NCBI GenBank assembly: GCA_046349855.1
Contig: JAXMBM010000014.1
Span: forward strand, 1 to 64,000
Reading direction: 5' to 3'
DNA: 64,000 nt
Source: CAIXSC01 sp046349855
Lineage (GTDB): Bacteria; Planctomycetota; Planctomycetia; Pirellulales; Pirellulaceae
Shown piece after piece: positions 16,664 through 24,150 of the stretch. The position numbers and the translations under genes were made by a program. The notes beneath the pieces were generated by a model that saw only the letters and a list, made by a program, of their open reading frames with translations, ran no database searches and had not been told where the DNA came from. The stretch's first letter is position 1; each line of letters begins with the position of its first letter.

Positions 16664-18508
16664 TCAACGCTCGATCTGCACTCGGGGGAGAGCTCGCTGC
16701 AACCGCATGATCCCGGCCGGCGTCACCTGCGTTTCCGCGACGTCGAGCGATTCCAGCTGCTTGAGCGCGCGCAGCTGTTCCAAGCCCGCGTCCGTGATCG
16801 GACAGCGAGTCAGATAGAGGGTGCGGAGTTTCTTCAGCGACGTCAGCCGCTGGAGCCCGTCGTCGGTGATCTGCGTCCCGGCCAGATCCAGCTCTTCCAG
16901 TTCCCGTAACTCGCCCACCCACGTCAGCGTCCGATCGGTCAAGCGAGTTTCTTCCAGGAACAGCTGCCGGAGCCGGCGTGCCGAGCGGAACGGTGACAGC
17001 CCGTCATCACCGACGCCCAGGAATGAGACGTCGAGCCATTCGAGTTTCTCCTGCCCCGCCAGTCGCTCCAGACCGGCAGGGGTCACGGACGTGCGTCCCA
17101 GACTGAGCTGGCGCAGGGGGAACGCCGCAAAGAACTCCACGTCCGCATCGCTCACATCGAGAAATGGAGCGTACTGCTGGTCGAGTTCCGTGAGCGGTAC
17201 TCCGGCCAGCGAGGCCAGCGTATCGGGCGTGGCACGCCCCGCGTAAACGGCGGCTAAATACCTCACCGTCGCTGGTCGCCAGCGTCCCGCGGCTCCGTCC
17301 ATGAGCAGGTGAGTCAGGCCGGCGGAACGGGTGTAGATGTCGCGAATCGCAGGATGCTGCTGGAGATCGCTGCGGGTGAGCGAAACCAGTTCGCTCAGTG
17401 GCATTCCTGCCGCACCGCGCAACCCGGCATAGCGGGCAAATTGCAGACGCTCGGCATCCGGCCCCCCTACAGTCACGTAGCCATCGAAGCGGCGCAGCGA
17501 TTCCAGGTAGGTCGCGATGCCTTCAACGATCCACATGTGCCCACGCTCGCCTACCCCGGCGGGAATATCGAGCGTCTCCTGAAACAGCTGATGAGCCACC
17601 TCGTGGTACCAGTTGGGGCGCTGGGCTTCCGTTCCCGCATACAGAAAGACGGTTCGCTGGTCGTCGACGTAGTAACCCGAGGTGAGTTCGATCTGTGGCT
17701 GACTCGGTCGCAGCTTGGCCAGGTATTCGTCGCGCGTGCGAAAAATCACCACCTGATGCTGCCGAGCGGGTCCCCAGGGATCCTGGCTGCCCGCCAGACG
17801 ACTATCGAGCGCCGCGGGGGTGGTCCAGAACGGAAAGAACAGCTGCCGCCAGACATCGTGGAATTCTTCCAGTCGTTGAGCGGCCTCGAGCGCCACCGCG
17901 GCACTGTGGTTCGTGCTGATCTGAAAATGCTCGGTCTGCGTCCGCCAGTACTGGCCGCGCCGCCAGCCGGTCCGCGGATGATCGACCTGCGGGCTGGCGG
18001 CCACGGGCCGAGTCTTGCCAGTAGCGGCCGCGGGCCCCACCACGCGACGTGCCTCGGCGTGCTCGGGATCTTCGTGCAGCGCCTCGCATAGCCATTGGTA
18101 GGCCAGCGTCGCCTGCCCGTTGGCAGCGGCGCGCTCGGCAAGCTGCCACAGCGCGGCCGCCCGGTCTCGCCGCAGCGTCAGCCAACGGGCATGCCACTGC
18201 TGCAGTCGTACGGTCGCGTCCGCGGGCAGGCCACTGCTCTCCGTGGCCCGTGGCAGATACAGATACTGCCGCCGCGGATCGCGCGGGACCCACCAGCGTT
18301 CCGTCAGTTCGGCCTGAGCGGGCAGTTCGAGTTCCCGGCAGCGCGCCGCCAGTTTCTGCAACCGTTCGGCATAGTCCCGATCGGCCGCCGCCCGTTCGAC
18401 CAGCCAGGGAGGGGCCTCTTCCGGATCAGCGCAACGGCCAGCGTCGGAAAATCCGCCGATCCCCACGACTCCCAGCACCAGCGCCAACACCGGCGCCAGC
18501 CGCCTCAT
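16664..18508 (-). CDS. DUF1570-like zinc metallopeptidase with TPR and leucine-rich repeats
   Basis: The 614-residue product starts with a signal peptide (MRRLAPVLALVLGVVG). Residues about 30-160 are helical and TPR-like. The central region carries the gluzincin motif YHEVAHQLF (H302, E303, H306) and a downstream IVEGIATYLES whose glutamate is a plausible third ligand, as in planctomycetal DUF1570 proteins. From about residue 470 a C-terminal leucine-rich repeat domain with LxxLDLAGTQITDDGL repeats follows. The LRR probably selects a protein partner or substrate for the peptidase; this is inferred from architecture. It lies 131 bp upstream of the sialate esterase gene on the same strand. Confidence 0.82.
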   Translation of the reverse strand: MRRLAPVLALVLGVVGIGGFSDAGRCADPEEAPPWLVERAAADRDYAERLQKLAARCRELELPAQAELTERWWVPRDPRRQYLYLPRATESSGLPADATVRLQQWHARWLTLRRDRAAALWQLAERAAANGQATLAYQWLCEALHEDPEHAEARRVVGPAAATGKTRPVAASPQVDHPRTGWRRGQYWRTQTEHFQISTNHSAAVALEAAQRLEEFHDVWRQLFFPFWTTPAALDSRLAGSQDPWGPARQHQVVIFRTRDEYLAKLRPSQPQIELTSGYYVDDQRTVFLYAGTEAQRPNWYHEVAHQLFQETLDIPAGVGERGHMWIVEGIATYLESLRRFDGYVTVGGPDAERLQFARYAGLRGAAGMPLSELVSLTRSDLQQHPAIRDIYTRSAGLTHLLMDGAAGRWRPATVRYLAAVYAGRATPDTLASLAGVPLTELDQQYAPFLDVSDADVEFFAAFPLRQLSLGRTSVTPAGLERLAGQEKLEWLDVSFLGVGDDGLSPFRSARRLRQLFLEETRLTDRTLTWVGELRELEELDLAGTQITDDGLQRLTSLKKLRTLYLTRCPITDAGLEQLRALKQLESLDVAETQVTPAGIMRLQRALPRVQIER

Positions 18509-18817
18509 CGCGCCCCGCACTCGCTGAACGCTCCTCCGTGGCCGCCGGGCCGAGCCTGCGGACGGTACGGGCCAGCGGCCGCCGGCAGTCGGGCAAGAGG
18601 GGGAATTGCGAACCGCCACAGATCGTCTCCCTGGAGTACCGGCCCTCCCGCGGTACTTGGGGAGGGCCGTCTTTATCCTACATCGCCCGGAGAGAGTCCG
18701 CGGTCGAATGGGGAGAAATGCGGGCGGCGCTCGGATCGTCAACCGGCCCCGCGCCCGTCCGCTGCGCGACCAGCCTCTCGCGAGGACGAGAGAGGCGAGG
18801 CACACGCGCGGGCGGCG
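18509..18817. other. Gene-free interval with a hairpin at 18640-18669
   Basis: No coding signal is seen in these 309 bp. A perfect 9-bp stem (CGGCCCTCC / GGAGGGCCG) with a 12-base loop spans 18640-18669 and is followed on the + strand by tctttat. It lies downstream of the isomerase gene and upstream of the metallopeptidase gene, both on the minus strand, and may end transcription of the former. Confidence 0.5.
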
Positions 18818-19813
18818 TTAGCGTTCGAACGCCGAGTCGAAGGCGCGGCCGCTCGACGCAAAGTCCTTCTGCTTGACGAAGCGGGCCGCCTCCCGCGCCC
18901 CGAATTCGCGCTCCATTCCCGAATCCTCCCACTCGACCGACAGCGGCCCCTTGTAGCCAATGTCGTTGAGCGCTCGGATGATCTCCTCAAAGTTCACCCC
19001 CCCCCGCCCCGGGCTGCGGAAGTCCCAGCCGCGCCGCGGATCGCCAAAATTCAGATGGCTCGCCAGAATGCCACTCCGCCCGTTCAACTTGACGATCGCA
19101 TCCTTGACGTGGACGTGATAAATCCGATCGGGAAACGCCCGGATGAACTCGACCGAGTCCACTCCCTGCCAGTGCAGATGGCTGGGATCGAAATTGAAGC
19201 CGAACGATTCGCGGAAGTCGAGCGCCTGGAGGGCCCGTTCCGCGGTGTAGAGGTCAAACGCGATCTCGGTCGGATGCACTTCCAACGCGAACTTGACGCC
19301 GCATTCCTCGAACACATCCAGAATCGGATGGAAGCGCTCGGCCAGCAGCTTGAACCCGTCGTCGATCATCTGCGGAGGGACCGGCGGAAATGAATAGTTC
19401 AGATGCCAGATGCTGGAGCCCGTAAACCCATTGACCACCCCGACGCCCAGCTTCTGAGCCGCACGCGCCGTATTCTTCAGCTCCTCGATCGCCCGCTGAT
19501 TCACACCGGCCGGATTGCCATCTCCCCATACGTGCGGGGGCAGAATCGCCTTGTGCCGTTCGTCGATATGGTCGAGCACCGCCTGCCCGACAAGATGAGC
19601 GCTGATGGCGTGGCACTGCAGATCGAAGCTGTCGAGGAGTTCCCGTTTGCGGGCACAGTACTTGTCGTCGGACAACGCCTTGTCCACTTCAAAATGGTCA
19701 CCCCAGCACGCCAGCTCGATGCCGTCGTAGCCGAACTCCTTCGTCTTGCGAGCCATCTCCTCCAACTTCAAATCGGCCCATTGCCCGGTAAACAGGGTAA
19801 CCGGTCGCCCCAT
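18818..19813 (-). CDS. Cytoplasmic TIM-barrel sugar phosphate isomerase/epimerase
   Basis: The 331-residue xylose-isomerase-like TIM-barrel protein has no signal peptide. Metal ligands expected in the family are visible: E in FALEVHPTEI, D and H in NFDPSHLHW, H in VHVKDA and E in LSVEWEDSG. The N-terminus (TLFTGQWADL, IELACWGDHFEV) is typical of planctomycetal sugar epimerases. The start at 19813 was chosen over the open frame to 19861 because homology begins there. The substrate is unknown. A second protein of this fold lies at 13729 but is Tat-exported, so the two act in different compartments. Confidence 0.9.
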   Translation of the reverse strand: MGRPVTLFTGQWADLKLEEMARKTKEFGYDGIELACWGDHFEVDKALSDDKYCARKRELLDSFDLQCHAISAHLVGQAVLDHIDERHKAILPPHVWGDGNPAGVNQRAIEELKNTARAAQKLGVGVVNGFTGSSIWHLNYSFPPVPPQMIDDGFKLLAERFHPILDVFEECGVKFALEVHPTEIAFDLYTAERALQALDFRESFGFNFDPSHLHWQGVDSVEFIRAFPDRIYHVHVKDAIVKLNGRSGILASHLNFGDPRRGWDFRSPGRGGVNFEEIIRALNDIGYKGPLSVEWEDSGMEREFGAREAARFVKQKDFASSGRAFDSAFER

Positions 19814-20008
19814 GGTAGCGCTCCCCCTAGATGTGATTCCGCTGCTCACGCTCGGACGCAAACCGGCCCATCCCGGCGGCGAAACGTGCTGCGAGCGGAC
19901 ATTGTGCCGCAGTCAACGCGGCAGGGCAAGCGAGGGGGGGGACAGAGCACCAACCCCTCCGGGCGGGTCGCAGATTCGACCCGCCTTCCAGAAGTACCGA
20001 CCGCCTGC

Positions 20009-20248
20009 TCAGGCAGCGACTTCGATCTGATCCACCAGTTGCCGCACCCCAGCCACTCGCTGGCAGCAGCTCAAGCACAGCTGGCGTTCGTAAAACGAGC
20101 GGACCCGTCCGCGAAGCGTGACAATGCCGTTGCAAACCGCGACCTGAATGCTCCGCAAAGCCGGCATCTGCCGCTGAAACAGGAAGTCCAACACCTGCCT
20201 CTGCAGCTCCCCATCCGCTCGTTCCCCAACCTGTACCAGCTCCGGCAT
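20009..20248 (-). CDS. Small BON-domain protein
   Basis: The 79-residue protein is a single BON domain: alpha-beta-beta-alpha pattern with IQVAVCNGIVTLRGRVRSFYERQL, the glycine-containing hairpin typical of the family. BON domains bind membranes or ligands and are usually exported, but no signal peptide is seen from this start. The start at 20248 is preceded by GAGGAG at good spacing. The second helix contains CLSCC, an unusual cysteine cluster for a BON domain. Confidence 0.82.
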   Translation of the reverse strand: MPELVQVGERADGELQRQVLDFLFQRQMPALRSIQVAVCNGIVTLRGRVRSFYERQLCLSCCQRVAGVRQLVDQIEVAA

Positions 20249-20796
20249 GACGGATCTCCTCATGAATTCGAAATACCCAACCTGCGACCAGCCCGCCTGC
20301 CGCCTGAATGTCATCCTGACGCAGCTTGTTATTGCAGATGGCGGGCCAAGTCGACCAACCTCGCATCGTCATCCTGGAGCAACCGCATTAAATTCCAACT
20401 CAGAATCGCTTTAAGATCGGATGAATGATTTCGCGGCCGCCCCCCGCCACGCACCGCCTTGCCGCCCGAGTATGCAGGAACTGCCCGCGAGTCGTGCAGT
20501 CCCGCCGGCCCTCGGAGCAACCGCCGAGTTGTCTGGGGGCAGCAATTCCGACGGCGAGTCCCGGCAGTCTGGCAAGACTTGCGGGCCGGATGAGAGTCCA
20601 GGCGGCCCGCCCCTCTGGGGACAGACGGGCAACGCGGCGGCAAAGTCGTGGATCGCTCCGCGATCCAACGTCCGGGCATAGAGGCGTCTGGGCAGATAGG
20701 CGTCTGGGCATAGAGGCCCCGGACACAGAGCGGCCCGGACACAGAGGCGTTGGATCGCGGAGCGATCCACGACTTTGACAACCTGGCGCTGTTTAA
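20249..20796. other. Gene-free interval containing an inverted-repeat element
   Basis: Open frames on both strands here look like noise: no family, no coherent ribosome binding site, and low-complexity Gly/Pro/Arg translation. The right part holds the 137-bp palindromic element listed separately. Confidence 0.6.
20641..20777. repeat. 137-bp element with perfect 30-bp inverted repeats
   Basis: Arms at 20641-20670 and 20748-20777 are exact reverse complements. Each arm itself contains the hairpin GGATCGCtccGCGATCC. The 77-bp core has short direct repeats (gcgtctgggca twice, cggacacagag twice). It codes for nothing and lies 19 bp from the end of the cysteine synthase gene. Confidence 0.85.
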
Positions 20797-21756
20797 TTAA
20801 TCCGGGAACAACGTGGTCGACAGGTAACGTTCGCCGATGTCGGGGAGAATGACCACGATGAGTTTGCCGGCGTGCTCGGGACGTTTGGCGATCTGGAGTG
20901 CGGCCCAGGCGGCCGCACCACTGGAAATCCCGCACATGAGCCCTTCCTGACGGGCGAGGCGGCGAGCCATTTCCACGGCGTCCTCATCCTTCACCGGACA
21001 AACCTCATCGACAATGTCGACATTCAGCACATCGGGAATGAAGCCGGCCCCGATCCCCTGAATGGTGTGCCGGCCCGGTTGCAGCGGCTGGCCACTCTTC
21101 CGCTGCGAAATCACCGGACTGTTCGCCGGTTCCACCGCCACCGCTCGGAAACCAGGGCGGCGAGCCTTGAGCACTTCCGAGACTCCGGTGATCGTGCCGC
21201 CCGTCCCCACTCCGCTGACGAAAATGTCGATCTGGCCCGCCGTATCGCGCCAGATTTCCTCGGCGGTCGTCTGGCGGTGCACGGCCGGATTAGCCGGGTT
21301 CTTGAACTGCTGGGGCATGAAGAACCGCGGGTCCGAACGGGCCATTTCCTCGGCCCGCCGCACCGCCCCCGGCATCCCCTCCGCCGCCGGCGTGAGCACC
21401 AGTTCGGCTCCCAGCGCTTTGAGCATCCGGCGCCGCTCGACCGACATGCTTTCCGGCATGGTAACCAGCAACCGGTAACCACGTGCCGCGCAGACATACG
21501 CCAGGCCGATCCCGGTGTTGCCGCTGGTTGGCTCGATGATCACCGTCTGAGGGCCCAGTTGCCCGGCCCGTTCGGCCGCCTCGATCATCGCCCGGCCGAT
21601 CCGATCCTTAACGCTCCACAGCGGGTTCAGGTTCTCGACCTTCGCCACGACCGTGGCCACGCAACCCGTCGTGACTCGGCGGAGCCGCACCAGCGGCGTA
21701 GCGCCAATGCACTGAGTGATATCGTCATGAATCCGCATGGTGGGGGGCGCAGCCAT
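20797..21756 (-). CDS. cysK: Cysteine synthase (O-acetylserine sulfhydrylase)
   Basis: The 319-residue PLP enzyme makes L-cysteine from O-acetylserine and sulfide. K50 in NPLWSVKDRIG is the PLP lysine; EPTSGNTGIG binds the substrate carboxylate; GVGTGGTITG is the phosphate-binding loop; GISSGAA contains the serine near the pyridine nitrogen. The length matches CysK. The start at 21756 has AAGGAGG nine bases upstream, so it is preferred over GTG 21762 and ATG 21738. No cysE is visible nearby. Confidence 0.93.
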   Translation of the reverse strand: MAAPPTMRIHDDITQCIGATPLVRLRRVTTGCVATVVAKVENLNPLWSVKDRIGRAMIEAAERAGQLGPQTVIIEPTSGNTGIGLAYVCAARGYRLLVTMPESMSVERRRMLKALGAELVLTPAAEGMPGAVRRAEEMARSDPRFFMPQQFKNPANPAVHRQTTAEEIWRDTAGQIDIFVSGVGTGGTITGVSEVLKARRPGFRAVAVEPANSPVISQRKSGQPLQPGRHTIQGIGAGFIPDVLNVDIVDEVCPVKDEDAVEMARRLARQEGLMCGISSGAAAWAALQIAKRPEHAGKLIVVILPDIGERYLSTTLFPD

Positions 21757-21875
21757 ACACACCTGCCTCCTTGGGGGCGCTCCAAGATTCCTCGAACGGC
21801 CGAATATACCGGCGAAAACTCACGCCGGTCAATGCGCATCGCCGCCGCGCGGCGGCTGAGAGAGGGAGGGCGGAA

Positions 21876-22079
21876 GTGCCTGGGAATCGGACCCCGCGCA
21901 AGAACACGCACAGGACGGGTGATTCTTCGAAGAGCGGCGCAGATTCCAGCGCACTCGACGCACCGGAAGCCCCTATAGACCCCGAATTGACAGCCATCGT
22001 CAACGCCTGGCCCGCGCTGCCGGTGGCAATCAAGGCCGGCATTCTGGCGATGATCCGAGCGGCTGGCGGCAGTTGTTAA
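21876..22079 (+). CDS. Small ORF, 67 residues, C-terminal motif as in planctomycetal proteins
   Basis: The GTG start at 21876 is preceded by a purine-rich GGGAGGG tract. The first half is basic and Ser-rich; the second half (PELTAIVNAWPALPVAIKAG) is a conserved-looking helix pair ending in ILAMIRAAGG. I associate the WPxLPxxIKAGILAMI pattern with the C-terminal ends of planctomycetal integrases and small accessory proteins, from memory only. It could be a leftover of a recombinase gene or a free small gene. Context is an accessory region. Confidence 0.4.
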   Translation: MPGNRTPRKNTHRTGDSSKSGADSSALDAPEAPIDPELTAIVNAWPALPVAIKAGILAMIRAAGGSC

Positions 22080-22209
22080 CTCGGGCCGGGGCGCTCCCGA
22101 TATTCCCAAAAAGGTACTCCCAAGCCGACTTCACTAGGCGACTGCCGGAGGAACCATCGCAATACGGAACACACTTTCTTTCTCGCATCATGCAACGGAG
22201 GAATCGACC

Positions 22210-22329
22210 ATGCAAACCTTGGCAAACGACGCCATGGCAGACCAATTGCTTGACTACCTGGCCAGGGAACACGAGCGGGAAGCGGCCTGTGTGGCGGCTG
22301 AAATCGACTGGTCGGGCCTTACGTGGTAA
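22210..22329 (+). CDS. 39-residue small protein with a strong ribosome binding site
   Basis: ATG at 22210 is preceded by GGAGGAA at 22197-22203 with a 6-nt spacer, an ideal Shine-Dalgarno. The product is acidic and helical (ADQLLDYLAREHEREAACVA) and ends in two tryptophans (DWSGLTW). No family is recognised. It lies 58 bp upstream of the DUF433 gene and may be the first gene of that transcript, or a leader peptide. Confidence 0.5.
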   Translation: MQTLANDAMADQLLDYLAREHEREAACVAAEIDWSGLTW

Positions 22330-22387
22330 CATTGTAAGCGGCGATAGCGACCACGGATTACCCACGGCCGGAAGAGGAACAGACGCG

Positions 22388-22666
22388 ATGCCCAAGCTGG
22401 ACTACCGCAATATTGAGCAAGACCCTACCCGCTGCGGCGGGCAACCGGTCGTTGGCGGGACGCGCATTCGCGTGGGGATCATCCTAGGATGCTATCGGCA
22501 GGGAATGAGCGTCGAAGAAATCGTCCAACAATACCCGTCGCTCAAGCCCGCTGACGTCCACGACGCCCTGGCCTACGCCTACGACCACCTGGACGAAATC
22601 GAAACCGACTTGGCGGCGGACGATGAGGCCACGGTTAAGTCCCGGATCGGCGGCGCATCCCAATGA
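22388..22666 (+). CDS. DUF433 antitoxin
   Basis: The 92-residue protein matches DUF433: RNIEQDPTRCGGQPVVGGTRIRV followed by a helix-turn-helix (MSVEEIVQQYPSLKPADVHDAL). DUF433 proteins are VapB-like antitoxins and DNA binders paired with DUF5615 PIN-like toxins. The frame stays open to 22073 upstream but the conserved domain begins at 22388, preceded by AAGAGGAA. The stop codon overlaps the toxin ATG (ATGA), so the two are translationally coupled. It probably represses its own promoter, by analogy with such modules. Confidence 0.9.
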   Translation: MPKLDYRNIEQDPTRCGGQPVVGGTRIRVGIILGCYRQGMSVEEIVQQYPSLKPADVHDALAYAYDHLDEIETDLAADDEATVKSRIGGASQ

Positions 22667-22959
22667 GCAAACTGACGTTCTTCACGGACGAAGACGTGTA
22701 CGCGGCGGTTGCCGTTGGTTTACGGAAAGCCGGCCTGGATGCCGTCAGCACGCCGGAAATCAGCCGGCTTGGCGAATCTGACGAATCGCAACTTAATTGG
22801 GCGGCTGGCCAAGGCCGTGTGATCGTCACTTTCAACGTCGCCCACTTCTCCGCGCTGCATTCGATTTGGATTGGGCAGGGCCGGCGGCACGCGGGAATCG
22901 TCCTTTCGAGCCAACGCCCAATTGGCTGTCCTGCCAGTCCTCCTCATCCATCTCGTTGA
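22663..22959 (+). CDS. DUF5615 PIN-like toxin, C-terminally truncated
   Basis: The 98-residue frame matches DUF5615: FFTDEDVYAAVAVGLRKAGL with the first acidic pair, GRVIVTFNVAHF with the next, and the GIVLSSQRPIG strand near the end. In this family a helix of 20-30 residues normally follows that strand. Here the coding sequence runs from about 22927 into antisense pglX remnant sequence and adds an unrelated tail (CPASPPHPSR). The toxin is probably inactive or altered, although the antitoxin gene is intact. It starts within the DUF433 stop codon. Confidence 0.82.
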   Translation: MSKLTFFTDEDVYAAVAVGLRKAGLDAVSTPEISRLGESDESQLNWAAGQGRVIVTFNVAHFSALHSIWIGQGRRHAGIVLSSQRPIGCPASPPHPSR

Positions 22960-23192
22960 CCAGCTTGCGGATCAGCGAGTCGGAGTGGAGCAGGTTGTCG
23001 GGCAGCAGCAGTTCCGTCTCGTCGTCGATCTTCTCGTACAGAAACGGCATCGCCGAGTGCAGGGCGTTGCATTATGCCGTGAACAGCAGGCGGTAAAGCT
23101 TGTTCTTGTTGCCGGCCAGCTTCAGTTCGATGACGGCATCCTTCAGGCCCGGCATCGACATGCTCTGCGTGGAGCAAAATCTCGGGGACTTG
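22927..23192 (-). pseudogene. pglX: pglX (BREX type 1 methyltransferase) internal fragment
   Basis: Reading on the minus strand, the translation contains MPGLKDAVIELKLAGNKNKL, a stop codon at the junction YRLLFTA*, then CNALHSAMPFLYEKIDDE and TELLLPDNLLHSDS up to DEEDWQD. This matches, in order, a stretch of PglX, the N6-adenine methyltransferase of type 1 BREX phage-defence systems, upstream of its catalytic domain. The in-frame TAA and the abrupt ends at the truncated DUF5615 gene and at an 84-bp palindromic element show it is dead. No other BREX gene is visible in the window. Confidence 0.78.
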
Positions 23193-23276
23193 AACCACGG
23201 ATGGGACGGATTTCCCGGATGATGAAGAGAGCGAGCCGATTGCATTCCCATCCGTGCCCTTTCAAAATCTGTGGTT
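23193..23276. repeat. 84-bp gene-less element with terminal inverted repeats
   Basis: The left end reads AACCACGGATGGGACGGAT and the right end, reversed, AACCACAGATTTTGAAAGG then GCACGGATGGGAATG. These are the same ends that bound the two GxxExxY elements to the right, but nothing coding lies between. It separates two pieces of pglX that are collinear in known proteins, so it looks like an insertion or deletion derivative inside that gene. Confidence 0.7.
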
Positions 23277-23478
23277 GGTCTTGTACTCAGGACCCGGTAG
23301 CCGTGGTCGAGGTAGCCGAGCAAAACCAGGCCACCGATCACCGCCGCGTCGCCCTTTTCCACGACTGGCTCGATGTTCGTCGCCGTCAACCCGAAGTACG
23401 CAACTCGGTCCGTCGCGCTGCCTGGATGAAGTCCCGCCGAGCCTGCGGAGCGTAGCACTTGAGCTTTGCTCGATTCAT
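23277..23478 (-). pseudogene. pglX: pglX N-terminal fragment, copy 1
   Basis: From the ATG at 23478 the translation reads MNRAKLKCYAPQARRDFIQA, the typical PglX N-terminus. A frameshift follows; the second frame continues GLTATNIEPVVEKGDAAVIG and, after an internal deletion, GYLDHGYRVL. In intact PglX about 60 residues separate those last two motifs. The fragment ends exactly at the 84-bp element. Confidence 0.78.
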
Positions 23479-23482
23479 GTTC

Positions 23483-23941
23483 AACCACGGATTTCACGGA
23501 CGGCAGAAGGCTCAGCGAACCACTCGCTTCCATTCGAGTTTCGCGTGTTTGAAGTTCAGTAGAAGCGCCAGTTTCAGGCCGGTGATGTTCAGATAGCCGA
23601 TCATCTGGGCCAAGTGCGTATCGTTGAAGGCGTGGACGACCTTGGGATCGGCGATATCAAGATCATCCACGATCAGATCAGGAATCAACGTTCCAATCAG
23701 TTGTCCGTCGTAGTGCACCGGGAATTGGCGTTGCTGTTCGATCCTATGCCCGCGGTTGCGCAGTTCGATGGCCAGCGCGTTTTCGTACAGCTTTTCATCA
23801 AGACCAGGGCGCAGCGCATTCAAGACCGTCATGGCCGCTCCGATGATCGCCTCGCTAAGTTCCTTGTGGACCAGCTCTCGTTCCATTGGTTCGTCTCCAT
23901 CCCGCGCATTCCTATCCGTGTCCTTCGTGTGATCCGTGGTT
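23483..23941. mobile_element. 459-bp inverted-repeat element carrying an intact GxxExxY gene (element A)
   Basis: The element is bounded by AACCACGGAT at 23483-23492 and its complement ATCCGTGGTT at 23932-23941; similarity extends inward for roughly 20-25 bp with mismatches. It encloses one gene on the minus strand and no transposase. The left flank is the sequence just upstream of the pglX start and the right flank is the pglX GYLDHGYRVL segment. Whether the unit moves by itself is inference; the boundaries and repeats are direct observation. Confidence 0.6.
23512..23886 (-). CDS. GxxExxY protein (PD-(D/E)XK nuclease-like)
   Basis: The 124-residue protein carries the name-giving motif GLDEKLYE, then HRIEQQRQFPVHYDGQLIG, LIPDLIVDDLDIADPKVV and a C-terminal MIGYLNITGLKLALLLNF. 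The family belongs to the PD-(D/E)XK nuclease superfamily (Pfam PDDEXK_3): the PD plus D-x-K (DPK) resemble the metal-binding core, although relatives usually have E-x-K (VELK). Its biological role is unknown. The ATG at 23886 fits the usual N-terminus (MERELVHKELSEAIIGAAM). A second, truncated copy lies 555 bp away. Confidence 0.88.
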   Translation of the reverse strand: MERELVHKELSEAIIGAAMTVLNALRPGLDEKLYENALAIELRNRGHRIEQQRQFPVHYDGQLIGTLIPDLIVDDLDIADPKVVHAFNDTHLAQMIGYLNITGLKLALLLNFKHAKLEWKRVVR

Positions 23942-24146
23942 GGTCTTGCATTCAGGACCCGGTAGCCGTGGTCAAGGTAGCCGAGCAAAAAACTGCGGCC
24001 ACCGATCACCGCCGCGTCGCCCTTTTCCACGACTGGCTCGATGTTCGTCGCCGTCAACCCGCAGTACGCAGCTCGGTCCGTCAAGCTGCCTGGATGAAGT
24101 CCCGCCGAGCCTGCGGAGCGTAGCACTTGAGCTTTGCTCGATTCAT
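23942..24146 (-). pseudogene. pglX: pglX N-terminal fragment, copy 2
   Basis: This is a near-identical duplicate of copy 1: MNRAKLKCYAPQARRDFIQA, then a stop, with the second frame TDRAAYCGLTATNIEPVVEK continuing to GYLDHGYRVLNAR. The frame break sits at the same place in both copies, so the duplication followed the inactivating mutation. It ends exactly where element A begins. Confidence 0.78.
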
Positions 24147-24150
24147 GTTC

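Noticed and set aside
20641..20777. Complete insertion sequence
   Set aside because: The inverted repeats enclose only 77 bp with no transposase.
22927..24150. A working BREX phage-defence locus
   Set aside because: Only short, frame-broken pglX pieces are present; no brxA, brxB, brxC, pglZ or brxL is seen.
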